The translations under genes were made by a program, and so were the position numbers. The notes beneath the pieces are model-generated. The model saw only the letters and a program-made list of their open reading frames with translations, was not told where the DNA came from and ran no database searches. From assembly GCA_001817215.1 (NCBI GenBank), contig MHHX01000006.1:383-37499 (forward strand): a stretch of DNA of 37,117 nucleotides, given 5' to 3'. The stretch is from Candidatus Brennerbacteria bacterium RIFOXYC1_FULL_41_11. GTDB taxonomy: Bacteria > Patescibacteriota > Minisyncoccia > UBA6257 > Brennerbacteraceae. The first letter of the stretch is position 1, and each line of letters starts with the position of its first letter. This document shows positions 14,046 through 20,745 of this stretch, one piece after another.

Positions 14046-14110
14046 AAAAATAAAAAATTAGTTAATCCAAGATCCTCCGCAAAAAAATTTTGCCGAGGAT
14101 GATTAACTAA
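14046..14110 (-). terminator. Terminator-like hairpin immediately upstream of leuS
   Basis: GATTAACTAA (14101-14110) pairs with TTAGTTAATC (14058-14067) and GAGGAT (14095-14100) with ATCCTC (14072-14077), a 16-bp two-part stem with an asymmetric CAAG bulge. On the minus strand it runs into T6-A-T5 and then the leuS ATG. It could simply end the upstream tatD-DHH operon, or act as a leuS attenuator. Confidence 0.75.
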
Positions 14111-14183
14111 GGAGATCGGTCGAGCCCTTAAAATGCTTGGTTTGGATTTTTTTATGGTTCAACTTTTGAATTTCCGTTTTCAT
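14103..14183 (-). CDS. Candidate Leu-containing leader ORF of leuS, 26 codons
   Basis: The ATG overlaps the DHH gene stop as ATGA, so translation could be coupled. The encoded peptide starts MKTEIQKL and ends STDLLS, with tandem Leu codons CTC-CTT right before the stop. The stop codon lies inside the 5' arm of the leuS-proximal terminator. A ribosome stalled at the Leu pair would mask that arm and prevent termination. TTAAGG/CCTTAG upstream offers a competing hairpin. With only three Leu codons in total, this is weaker evidence than for the Phe and Trp leaders. Confidence 0.4.
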   Translation of the reverse strand: MKTEIQKLNHKKIQTKHFKGSTDLLS

Positions 14184-15199
14184 TTTTGAATTTTACCTTT
14201 TGAATTTTTAATTTGCTCCCAGATCAATTCCTTCACTTTCGCTATTATTTTAACACTACTCATGCTTGATTGAAAACCAGCGGCTTTCTTGTGACCGCCG
14301 CCGTTAAAAAACGCCGCGATTTTTGACACATCAATTCCCGATTCTTCCGAAGACCTAATACTGGCTCGAAAAAATCTCTGGCCTTTTATCTTCTTTAAAA
14401 CCAAAATTGATTTTATCTCTCTGATAAAAATGCTCTGGTTCGAAATGCTCGAAGTTAAACTGCCAGTATCACCAACTAAATTGTTGATCACCACCAATCC
14501 AAAACCCAAAGAACGGTCAATCTTCATCAAGGTCGCATACTTTGAAAATCTCACAAAATCATCAACCCGGTTCCAGCTTCTGGACAACAAGGACGCCTTC
14601 TGAAACTCTTCGCCGGTTTTATTTAATCTGATAATCGTCCTCATGCTTTTCAACGTCAATGGATAATAAGCAAAAATGCCGGTATCATGAAGCATTCCCG
14701 TCAAAAGAGCCGTTCTGGTTTTCTCGGTAAGATCAACCTTCATTGAAAAAAACAAACGCGATAAAATTTCACAGCAAGAATGAATGCTGTCGTCAATATA
14801 GATCAAGTCACCAAGCTGACTGTGTTTCTTGTGATGATCAATCGTGATAATAAAAGCATTTTGCTTTTCCAAAAATTTCAAAGCTCCCAGTTCCAAAACA
14901 TCTCTATTTGAATAATCAACCATAATCACCAGGTCGGGATTGAATTCACGACTAACCTTTCTTGATATTTCTGGATTGTTAAAGTTTGTCCAAGCCGAAT
15001 GCTTAAAATCACTCAAAACCCTGACATCTTTTTCCCTGGATTTCAAAACATAAAAAAACGAAACAAGAGAACCGACGCAGTCAAGATCGGGGCTACGATG
15101 ACCAATCAATAAAACTTTTTTTGATTTTTTAATTTTCTCAGTGATCAACCGGAAAGCCTTATTTTCAGTCAATTTTAAAGATTCTTTTTCCGTTTTCAT
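14180..15199 (-). CDS. DHH/DHHA1 family phosphoesterase (NrnA-like)
   Basis: Likely degrades nano-RNA or dephosphorylates pAp/cyclic dinucleotide products, as NrnA/GdpP-type DHH enzymes do. Visible motifs are HRSPDLDCVGS (about residue 32), DYSN, the DHH triad (TIDHHKKHS), HDTGIFAYY and the C-terminal DHHA1 signature GGGHKKAAGF. The ATG at 15199 is preferred; one at 15223 is also open. Either overlaps the tatD 3' end, so the two are cotranscribed. Length, about 339 residues, is normal for the family. Specificity cannot be told from sequence alone. Confidence 0.9.
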   Translation of the reverse strand: MKTEKESLKLTENKAFRLITEKIKKSKKVLLIGHRSPDLDCVGSLVSFFYVLKSREKDVRVLSDFKHSAWTNFNNPEISRKVSREFNPDLVIMVDYSNRDVLELGALKFLEKQNAFIITIDHHKKHSQLGDLIYIDDSIHSCCEILSRLFFSMKVDLTEKTRTALLTGMLHDTGIFAYYPLTLKSMRTIIRLNKTGEEFQKASLLSRSWNRVDDFVRFSKYATLMKIDRSLGFGLVVINNLVGDTGSLTSSISNQSIFIREIKSILVLKKIKGQRFFRASIRSSEESGIDVSKIAAFFNGGGHKKAAGFQSSMSSVKIIAKVKELIWEQIKNSKGKIQK

Positions 15200-15956
15200 A
15201 AGTAATTTTGCACACTTCATCATAACTCACGCTTCGGATCTCAGCAATTTTTTGCGCTACTAAAACCACATTTTGGGGCTCATTAGCCTCGCCTTTATTT
15301 TGAGTACGTAATGGCTCTGGCAGTAAATAAGGCGAGTCGGTTTCGACCAGAACTCTATCAAGGGGCATCTTTTTGATAATCTCCGAAAGATACTCCCCTG
15401 ATTGATAAGTAATGATGCCACCAAACCCAAGATAAAATTCAAAATCAAGCATTTTTTTAGCGTATTCCCAATCCTGTGTAAAACAATGACAAACACCAGT
15501 TAATCCATCCTTTGAATATTTTTCAACCAGCTCCAAAACTTCTTTATCGCCGTTGCGGTTATGAATCACGATCGGCAAATGATTCTTCACTGCCAACTGA
15601 ATCTGAATTTCAAACAGCTCGAGTTGCTCTTCTAAATTTCTGCCGCCTTGCCAATTCGAAATATCCAAACCGATCTCGCCAATGGCTTTTATTTTTGAAG
15701 GTTGCGACAAAAACTCCTCAAGCTTCTTTTCTAAGACATTAACCGCATGATCCCTGTCGTCATGAGGATAAATACCAATACTACAATAAACATCGTCAAA
15801 CTTTTTCGTCGTTTCAATCGCTCGACGACTTTCTTTCAAACTCGTACCGATATTCATTAATAAACTTACTTCCGCCATTCTGGCATCAGCCACGACATCT
15901 TCTGAAGTTTTTTTGTATTTCGCGTGAGGAAAATGACAATGAGTATCAAATAACAT
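15165..15956 (-). CDS. TatD family metal-dependent DNase
   Basis: TIM-barrel hydrolase of the TatD/YcfH family, usually a 3'-5' DNase or D-aminoacyl-tRNA deacylase-like enzyme in the cytoplasm. The 263-residue protein shows FDTHCHFPH (metal-binding His pair) at the N-terminus, AIGEIGLDI (the Glu ligand), PIVIHNRNG, GVCHCFTQD and VETDSPYLLPEPLR with the final Asp. All metal ligands look intact. The arrangement tatD then DHH with overlapping ends suggests a small nucleotide-turnover operon. It is 51 bases downstream of the toxin gene. Confidence 0.95.
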   Translation of the reverse strand: MLFDTHCHFPHAKYKKTSEDVVADARMAEVSLLMNIGTSLKESRRAIETTKKFDDVYCSIGIYPHDDRDHAVNVLEKKLEEFLSQPSKIKAIGEIGLDISNWQGGRNLEEQLELFEIQIQLAVKNHLPIVIHNRNGDKEVLELVEKYSKDGLTGVCHCFTQDWEYAKKMLDFEFYLGFGGIITYQSGEYLSEIIKKMPLDRVLVETDSPYLLPEPLRTQNKGEANEPQNVVLVAQKIAEIRSVSYDEVCKITYENGKRIFKID

Positions 15957-16007
15957 AAGAAATAATTAAAAATTCAAGTCTGGGACACAAGACGAAGCTC
16001 GTCTATA

Positions 16008-16439
16008 TTATAATTTCACTAAGTAAGTTTTAATAAACTTCCCGACAGCCAGAACAGTCTCTTTTTGTAATTTAGGGTTGCTTTCCGCCACCCATTTGAC
16101 AAACCGATACAGCTCATGATGATCGGTCTCCAGCCATCTCCTGTTTTTCATCAAAAAATAAAGCAAGGTTGCTGTCGCAATTCGCTTATTGCCGTTTTGA
16201 AACGGATGATTCTTGATCAAAAGATAAAACAAAATCCCCGCTTTTTCTTCAAGCCCATGATAAAGATTTTTTCTGGCAAACGTGGAAAACGGCACCGCCA
16301 AGCAACTCTCTAAAATATTCGGGAAACGAGAACCGAACTCCGGAATCGGTTCATCCCAAGACATTAGTTTCTTTGCCAAAACAAAAGCCACTGCTTCAAC
16401 CTCTCTCACAGACAAGCTCTCAATTTTCATATCCATCAT
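16008..16439 (-). CDS. Doc-type Fic toxin
   Basis: Fic-fold protein of the death-on-curing (Doc) class. Doc of phage P1 phosphorylates EF-Tu and stops translation. The 143-residue protein carries HPFQNGNKR at residues 78-86, matching the Doc form HxFx(N/D)(A/G)NKR. Lys replaces the Gly found in AMPylating Fic proteins, which favours kinase-like rather than AMP-transfer activity (family knowledge). The start overlaps the upstream antitoxin stop by 4 bases (ATGA), the usual toxin-antitoxin coupling. The ATG at 16439 is followed in frame by ATGs at 16436 and 16430. Activity is untested. Confidence 0.88.
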   Translation of the reverse strand: MMDMKIESLSVREVEAVAFVLAKKLMSWDEPIPEFGSRFPNILESCLAVPFSTFARKNLYHGLEEKAGILFYLLIKNHPFQNGNKRIATATLLYFLMKNRRWLETDHHELYRFVKWVAESNPKLQKETVLAVGKFIKTYLVKL

Positions 16440-16690
16440 TCCTCACCCAAAAGACGCAAGGCTTCTCCGTATTGTTTGACGATTCGTTCAACTGACTTTT
16501 CGATCAATTCTTTTTCTTCTGATTTCAAATCATGACCTGAAATTTCTTTAATGCTGTTTATTGGAATCAAAAAATCCCTGCCGTCTTTAATGGCATCAAT
16601 TTTCCCGGCTTTAATTCTTTTAAAAACCGCGATCCTGCTTATTCCTAAGATTTTTGCCAGTTGAGTCGTTGTAAAAAACTCTTTCTTCAT
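16436..16690 (-). CDS. HTH antitoxin/repressor of the Doc pair
   Basis: 84 residues. The N-terminal half is an excisionase/MerR-like winged helix (FTTTQLAKILGISRIAVFKRIKAGKIDAIKDGRDFLIP). The C-terminal helix (about residues 55-84, LKSEEKELIEKSVERIVKQYGEALRLLGEE) probably neutralises the toxin. It is the first gene of a two-gene operon with the Doc toxin and overlaps it by 4 bases. Two copies of a 14-bp palindrome in its promoter region point to autorepression through the HTH domain. It is unlike Phd, so the pair is a non-canonical HTH-Doc module. Confidence 0.85.
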   Translation of the reverse strand: MKKEFFTTTQLAKILGISRIAVFKRIKAGKIDAIKDGRDFLIPINSIKEISGHDLKSEEKELIEKSVERIVKQYGEALRLLGEE

Positions 16691-16699
16691 ATATGCAGG

Positions 16700-16742
16700 T
16701 TAATCTAGGTTAATGCACCTGTCAATAGTTAACCTAGGTTAA
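16700..16742 (-). promoter_or_regulatory. Toxin-antitoxin promoter with two palindromic operators
   Basis: TTAACCTAGGTTAA (16729-16742) is a perfect 14-bp palindrome and TTAATCTAGGTTAA (16700-16713) a one-mismatch copy, 29 bp apart. Between them lies TTGACA (minus strand, 16725-16720), the likely -35. The downstream copy covers the spacer and -10 region. The layout is typical of cooperative autorepression by the antitoxin. Confidence 0.75.
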
Positions 16743-16805
16743 TCGGAAGCAACTATAAGATAGTAAACGTAGCAAAAAAGAACTGAGCTATACTTGAATA
16801 TAACC

Positions 16806-16835
16806 AAAAAGCCACGGCTGATAAGCCGGGCTTTT
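16806..16835 (-). terminator. Intrinsic terminator of the 17444-16836 transcript
   Basis: On the minus strand AAAAGCC-CGGCT pairs with AGCCG-T-GGCTTTT (12 bp, one bulge, loop TATC), ending in TTTTTGG. Confidence 0.8.
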
Positions 16836-17045
16836 GAAATAATTGCTTGAAAGAACTTTTCTCCCCTTTGGAGATTTTGGGATTCACTTGCGTAAATCCC
16901 CTAGAAGAGTTGCAATCCAATGTATTTCGGCTCCCGCAGGACTTACTCCGAGTAGGCACAGGATTAGACTTTGGCTCTGTAATCAACGGGACTCAATCCA
17001 GAAGCCAACTTTTTTACAAGGTTGTTTCCCTTGTGGAAACGAAAG
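16836..17045 (-). other. Non-coding 3' tail, about 210 nt
   Basis: This lies between the stop of the 132-codon gene and its terminator. No convincing ORF is seen on either strand; a + frame through here runs antisense into the real gene. Two overlapping, mutually exclusive hairpins occur near 17014-17042 (ACAAGG/CCTTGT and GTTTCC/GGAAAC). Further hairpins are GGGATT/AATCCC near 16878-16900 and TCTCC/GGAGA near 16858-16875. It may be a structured 3' UTR. Confidence 0.4.
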
Positions 17046-17444
17046 TTAGGACTTCAGGTGCGCGACAACCTTCGCGTTATGCTCGCAAATGTCGCAATGA
17101 CAGATACCATCACCATGGCCCAGCCTCAGGGCTCGACCGTCGAACCTCCGCTGAAGAGCCGAAGAGTAATGTTTAGAGCCCCGCAGGCTTTCGGAAACCA
17201 TGGCTTCCAGCCACTCCTCGTTCAGGGTGGCTAGTATAAAGCGGGAATGCGAACTGAATCGTACTCCTGCCTCCTGCCATCCCAAATTCACGATCGCATC
17301 GTTCTTAAGATGTGCAATCGCGACATCAAGAGACGCACACAACTCTGGAATCCTGGAAGACGTTCCAACATCCAGGAAAACCTTCTCCCCGATGTTTGGC
17401 ATGGAAATTTCTCCTACACCCAGTAGTTGATGTAATTTATCCAT
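17046..17444 (-). CDS. Orphan protein, 132 aa, with C-terminal Cys cluster
   Basis: Function is unknown. The start at 17444 has AGGAGG at ideal spacing. A longer frame to 17555 would run through the promoter and leader hairpin and is rejected. The protein is soluble and mixed, with a hydrophobic middle (LDVAIAHLKNDAIVNLGW) and a C-terminal CHCDICEHN motif that could bind metal. Base composition is visibly richer in G and C than the flanking housekeeping genes, suggesting acquisition. It forms a monocistronic unit with consensus promoter, hairpin leader and terminator. Confidence 0.7.
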   Translation of the reverse strand: MDKLHQLLGVGEISMPNIGEKVFLDVGTSSRIPELCASLDVAIAHLKNDAIVNLGWQEAGVRFSSHSRFILATLNEEWLEAMVSESLRGSKHYSSALQRRFDGRALRLGHGDGICHCDICEHNAKVVAHLKS

Positions 17445-17572
17445 CTCATCCTCCTTTCTAGAGGAAAACTTGGCCCCGACCGATGATGTCGGGGTTGCCG
17501 CTGGTCTGGTTACCAGTTTAAATTGTTTAGGTTCGATAATTATATTATAGCACATAGAACATCAAAAGTCAA
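17445..17572 (-). promoter_or_regulatory. Promoter and hairpin leader of the 132-aa gene
   Basis: TTGACT (17572-17567), a 17-base spacer and TATAAT (17549-17544) predict a start near 17537 and a 93-nt leader. The leader contains a CCCCGAC/GTCGGGG hairpin (17474-17494) and CTGGT/ACCAG (17506-17516), then the Shine-Dalgarno sequence. The -10 context GTGCTATAATATAA is nearly identical to that of the neighbouring 118-aa gene. Confidence 0.75.
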
Positions 17573-17596
17573 CGTAGTTTGTTGCCTCTAAAAACG

Positions 17597-17627
17597 AAAA
17601 AGCTCGCGAACAATGTCGCGGCTTTTT
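17597..17627 (-). terminator. Intrinsic terminator of the 118-aa gene/structured RNA unit
   Basis: AAAAAGC-T-CGCG (17597-17608) pairs with CGCG-GCTTTTT (17617-17627), one bulged base, with T runs possible on both strands. Confidence 0.8.
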
Positions 17628-17991
17628 GTATAATTACTTCAATTCTTCGCTCCCCCAAGGAGCTGTTTTCTCTATTTATTCGGATCCGCCATCCCGGGAT
17701 GCGGAAATTCCTTGCGCCGAGAAAGCGCGGGACCAGGCATCAAACTCTACCTGGCGAAGCACTGTTTCGCCTCGCGTCTTTCATGATCGCGAGACCGTGC
17801 TCTACCCATCTTTTTCGATTCCTCATGAACTTGCCGTCTGCCCTTTTCTCCAGACTACATGAGGTTACGGAAGACTCGGTGTCCCACCGACTAGAATCAC
17901 CTTAACCAGTGAGTCTTCATTATTTAGGCTTTAAGCCAAGGCGAGTGATCCTTTCGGATTGGTTATCGCCAGACTGGGTCAGCAACCCAGT
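17597..17991 (-). ncRNA. Hairpin-rich structured RNA, about 390 nt, unknown class
   Basis: There is no minus-strand ORF. About ten GC-rich helices follow one another from the stop of the 118-aa gene to a terminator: 17973-17978/17986-17991; 17940-17944/17966-17970 enclosing ATCC-GAAA-GGAT (a GNRA-type loop on the minus strand); 17927-17937; 17870-17877/17911-17918 with two inner hairpins; 17821-17827/17858-17864 enclosing 17836-17840/17851-17855; 17759-17762/17797-17800 enclosing 17771-17776/17788-17793; 17733-17737/17750-17754; 17685-17705; and 17649-17663. G-U pairs extending two stems exist only on the minus strand, supporting that orientation. It is either the long 3' UTR of the upstream gene or a separate RNA processed from it. 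No RNase P or tmRNA core motif was found. Confidence 0.6.
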
Positions 17992-18335
17992 GTTTTCATG
18001 ACATCTATCATTTTCCCCAAGACGCCATCTTTCTCAACCGCTTTGACGACTTCGTCAATAGCGGCGACAAACTGCGGGTTTTCTTTTTCCGCGTCACGGC
18101 GGAAAAGAATCGTTTGTCCAGGCTGAGGCAAACCGTCCTGCGGGGCGCGTGAGAATCTCTGTGTCTTTTTCGCCTCATTGAGGCGAAGTCGACACTGGAA
18201 CTTCGAGACAGGGTCCGTGATGACCCAGTCTCCATTGGACTGATAACTTTCCAAAATCAGTCCAAAATGATCTACTATGGTCGCGATGACCATATAATCA
18301 TGTCCCATAAAGGGTTCCAAGGCTAACCTTGCCAT
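17979..18335 (-). CDS. Orphan protein, 118 aa
   Basis: I do not recognise this protein. It is soluble, with an N-terminal mixed region (MVIATIVDHFGLILESYQSNGDWVITDP), a basic centre and a C-terminal helix (FVAAIDEVVKAVEKDGVLGKMIDVMKTL). AAAGGTAGG precedes the ATG at good spacing. It has its own consensus promoter and a GC hairpin in the leader. Its stop codon lies in the loop of the first hairpin of the downstream structured RNA. Like the 132-aa gene next to it, it is more GC-rich than the surrounding operons. Confidence 0.68.
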   Translation of the reverse strand: MARLALEPFMGHDYMVIATIVDHFGLILESYQSNGDWVITDPVSKFQCRLRLNEAKKTQRFSRAPQDGLPQPGQTILFRRDAEKENPQFVAAIDEVVKAVEKDGVLGKMIDVMKTLGC

Positions 18336-18468
18336 TTTAACCTACCTTTCTTTTTGAGTAATGCGGGGTTAGGCTTCCCCGCTTTGAATTGACAAAGGTT
18401 GACTGAAATTACTCTCAAGCCAACCGTACGATACTTATATTATAGCACGAAATAGACACTTTTGCAAG
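18336..18468 (-). promoter_or_regulatory. Promoter and hairpin leader of the 118-aa gene
   Basis: TTGCAA (18468-18463), a 17-base spacer and TATAAT (18445-18440) predict a start near 18433. The roughly 98-nt leader has GGTTG/CAACC (18397-18426) and GCGGGG/CCCCGC (18363-18382) hairpins before the Shine-Dalgarno sequence. Confidence 0.75.
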
Positions 18469-18526
18469 TACTACAATGCCTTATAGTCACATTGAATTAA
18501 ACAAGCGTGGATATGGCTTTATTTCT

Positions 18527-18572
18527 TGTCCTGTCCACTATACTACCGATCGACAGTATAGTGGACAGGACA
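18527..18572. repeat. Perfect 18-bp inverted repeat without T run
   Basis: TGTCCTGTCCACTATACT (18527-18544) and its exact complement (18555-18572) flank a 10-base centre that itself contains CGATCG. No T run follows on either strand, so it is not an intrinsic terminator. It may be a transposon-end remnant, a small palindromic element or a protein-binding site. Confidence 0.75.
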
Positions 18573-18624
18573 TAATAACGCCGAAAAGGATGCTCCTATC
18601 GAGCCACGACGGAAAATCAAAAAG

Positions 18625-20181
18625 TTATTTTTCCAGCCGCGGGAATAAACTTGAGTATTCTGAAAACCTGATTTTCTTGTTTATCCAGCCGTAATTTTCA
18701 GAACCAATGATTCGACTTTGCTCGCCACTCATCCCTTTGGGACTCGCCAAACCTAACATTATCAAAATCTTTTCCGAAGTTTGCGGCATAAAAGGATCTA
18801 ACATCCAGGCAATATTTCCCAAAAGCAAAACCAACGAAGAGATTACCTTTTCAAATTGCCCCGCAATTTGTTCTGAGCTTGTTGAAGTGTCACGTTTCAA
18901 AAGCTCCCACGGCTTATGCTCATTCACATAATTGTCACCCTCAGAAACCAGTCGGTTAATCAAGCTCAGGACCTCGTTGAATCTGTATTCTGAGATCAAT
19001 TTTTCATACTCATTCCAAACAGAGTTAATTTTTTCCTGAAAATCATTTTCTTGAAGCCCGATCTCCTTTCCATACAAATTCCCAAGCTTAGAGACGCGCG
19101 AAACTAAATTACCAACACCATTGGCCAGATCGCCATTATAACGAGCTTTGAACTTTTCATGAGAATAATCCCCGTCTTCAAAAGGATTTATCTCGCGCAG
19201 AAAAAAGTAACGCACAGCGTCGCTCGAAACACCGTATTTTTTCATGATCTCAATCGGCGAGATACCGTTGCCAAGTGATTTTGAGATCTTTTCACCAGAA
19301 ACGGTCAAAAAACCGTGGATCATCAAAGATTTTGGCAAGGGCAGATGAGCTGACAAAAGCATGGCGGGCCAGATTAAAGCATGAAACTTCCAGATGTCTT
19401 TGCCGACAATCTGCAGATCCGGCGGCCAAAATCTCTGAAACTTACCACCAGCTTGCGCATACTCCACGCCGGAAAGATAGTTTGTCAAAGCATCGGCCCA
19501 GACATAGATCACTTGCTCGTCATCGTCGGGCACGGGAATGCCCCATTCCAACTTGTTTTTTGGCCTGGAAAAGCTGACGTCTTGTAATCCATTCTCAATA
19601 AATCCCAAAACTTCGGCTTTTCTGAACTCGGGAATAATTTTTAGACCGCCGGACTCAATAATGTTTTTCAGTTGATCCTGATATTTTGAAAGTTTGAAGA
19701 AATAATTGTCTTCGTCAATTTCAATCGGTTCTTTTTTGTGAATTTGGCATTTGCCATCTTCAAGATCAGACTCAACCAAATATTTTTCGCAGCCAACACA
19801 ATAGCGACCTTTATAATGGCCTTTATAAATATCGCCCGAATCCAGTATTGACCGCCAGATCTTAGCCACATTCGGCCAATGGTTTTTCTTGTCCGTTGTC
19901 CGGATAAAATAATCAAAAGAAACATTCAAGGCTTCGGCTGACTCTTTGAATTTGCCGGAGATATCATCAACAAATTGCTGCGGTTCTTTGCCTTTTTTCT
20001 TGGCAGTTTCGGCGATCTTAATGCCGTGCTCATCCGTGCCAGTTAAAAACCAAACTTCTTTTTGCAGAAGGCGCTGATGACGAGCAACAACATCAGCTTG
20101 AATAAACTCCAAAAGATGGCCGATGTGGGGTTCGCCGTTGGCGTAGGGAATCGCGGTCGTGATGAAAAATTTTTGAGACAT
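18625..20181 (-). CDS. metG: Methionine--tRNA ligase
   Basis: Class I synthetase charging elongator and initiator tRNA(Met). The 518 residues include the HIGH motif (TTAIPYANGEPHIGHLLEF), a connective domain with a knuckle (CVGCEKYLVESDLEDGKC), the KMSKS variant SGEKISKSLGN, and a helical anticodon-binding domain ending near the C-terminus. The C-terminal EMAP-like tRNA-binding domain present in many bacterial MetRS is absent. A TATAAT at 20214-20209 precedes the ATG by 27 bases. It follows the 115-aa gene, from which a strong terminator separates it. Confidence 0.97.
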   Translation of the reverse strand: MSQKFFITTAIPYANGEPHIGHLLEFIQADVVARHQRLLQKEVWFLTGTDEHGIKIAETAKKKGKEPQQFVDDISGKFKESAEALNVSFDYFIRTTDKKNHWPNVAKIWRSILDSGDIYKGHYKGRYCVGCEKYLVESDLEDGKCQIHKKEPIEIDEDNYFFKLSKYQDQLKNIIESGGLKIIPEFRKAEVLGFIENGLQDVSFSRPKNKLEWGIPVPDDDEQVIYVWADALTNYLSGVEYAQAGGKFQRFWPPDLQIVGKDIWKFHALIWPAMLLSAHLPLPKSLMIHGFLTVSGEKISKSLGNGISPIEIMKKYGVSSDAVRYFFLREINPFEDGDYSHEKFKARYNGDLANGVGNLVSRVSKLGNLYGKEIGLQENDFQEKINSVWNEYEKLISEYRFNEVLSLINRLVSEGDNYVNEHKPWELLKRDTSTSSEQIAGQFEKVISSLVLLLGNIAWMLDPFMPQTSEKILIMLGLASPKGMSGEQSRIIGSENYGWINKKIRFSEYSSLFPRLEK

Positions 20182-20208
20182 GAAAAATCAGCTTATGATC
20201 GTGTGTGT

Positions 20209-20262
20209 ATTATAGAATAAAAACATTCCCAACACCAAACCGCCCTTTCAGGCGGTTTGGTG
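20209..20262 (-). terminator. Terminator of the 115-aa gene, followed by the metG -10
   Basis: CACCAAACCGCC (20233-20244) pairs perfectly with GGCGGTTTGGTG (20251-20262), and a T run follows on the minus strand. TATAAT at 20214-20209 is the likely metG -10; its -35 is poor. Confidence 0.75.
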
Positions 20263-20283
20263 ATAGAAACGAAAATCAACGTC

Positions 20284-20631
20284 TTAAACTTCATTCAAAT
20301 ACTCAATAAATTTTTCAACAGCCTCTGCTGTTTTATCATCAACAACATCTTCCAAACTTAAAACATCTTGAGCAATAATACCGTCATCTTTTAATCTGCC
20401 TAAAATAATTTTTAGTTTCTCCAGGCCAGCCTCTGCCATCACTTGTTTCCATTTGACTTCATCAAAAGCAGCAAATGCTCCGGGGTCTCTCTTCTTAGAC
20501 TTACTGATAAAATCTTCAACATCATAAGAAAAACTAAAACCGCTCATACGACGAGCCTCTCTATTTGCAGCATTCTTTCTTTCAACAGCTGACGCTTCGT
20601 CCTCAATTTTTCCTCTCCAACCAGTGGCCAT
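20284..20631 (-). CDS. Small charged protein, 115 aa, unknown
   Basis: Function is unknown. The N-terminus is highly charged (GWRGKIEDEASAVERKNAANREARRM). It is followed by an aromatic patch (GFSFSYDVEDF) and an acidic helical C-terminus (LKIILGRLKDDGIIAQDVLSLEDVVDDKTAEAVEKFIEYLNEV). No membrane segment or catalytic motif is seen. An AT-rich leader without a clear Shine-Dalgarno precedes it, and a strong terminator follows 21 bases after the stop. It sits between glyS and metG as a separate unit. Confidence 0.65.
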   Translation of the reverse strand: MATGWRGKIEDEASAVERKNAANREARRMSGFSFSYDVEDFISKSKKRDPGAFAAFDEVKWKQVMAEAGLEKLKIILGRLKDDGIIAQDVLSLEDVVDDKTAEAVEKFIEYLNEV

Positions 20632-20745
20632 ATTTTTAAAAATTATTAATTTTTAATTACACCACTATAATATCACAAATTTGAAAGTTCCACTTCTGCC
20701 AAACACCCCTAGCTTAAAGATGAGGTCTGCGTTATATCACTCGTA

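Noticed and set aside
16847-17176. A 109-codon + strand ORF
   Set aside because: It runs antisense through the 132-aa gene, which has a promoter, Shine-Dalgarno and terminator. The + ORF has no such signals and an implausible composition towards its end.
17738-17755. AGAGTTTGATGCCTGG on the minus strand resembles the 5' end of 16S rRNA
   Set aside because: The similarity stops at about 16 bases with one insertion. The flanks do not match 16S and the bases fall in a local hairpin, so coincidence is the best explanation.
17579-17905. A 108-codon + strand ORF across the hairpin array
   Set aside because: Its composition is unlike a protein, it has no ribosome-binding site, and the region is better explained by paired RNA helices on the minus strand.
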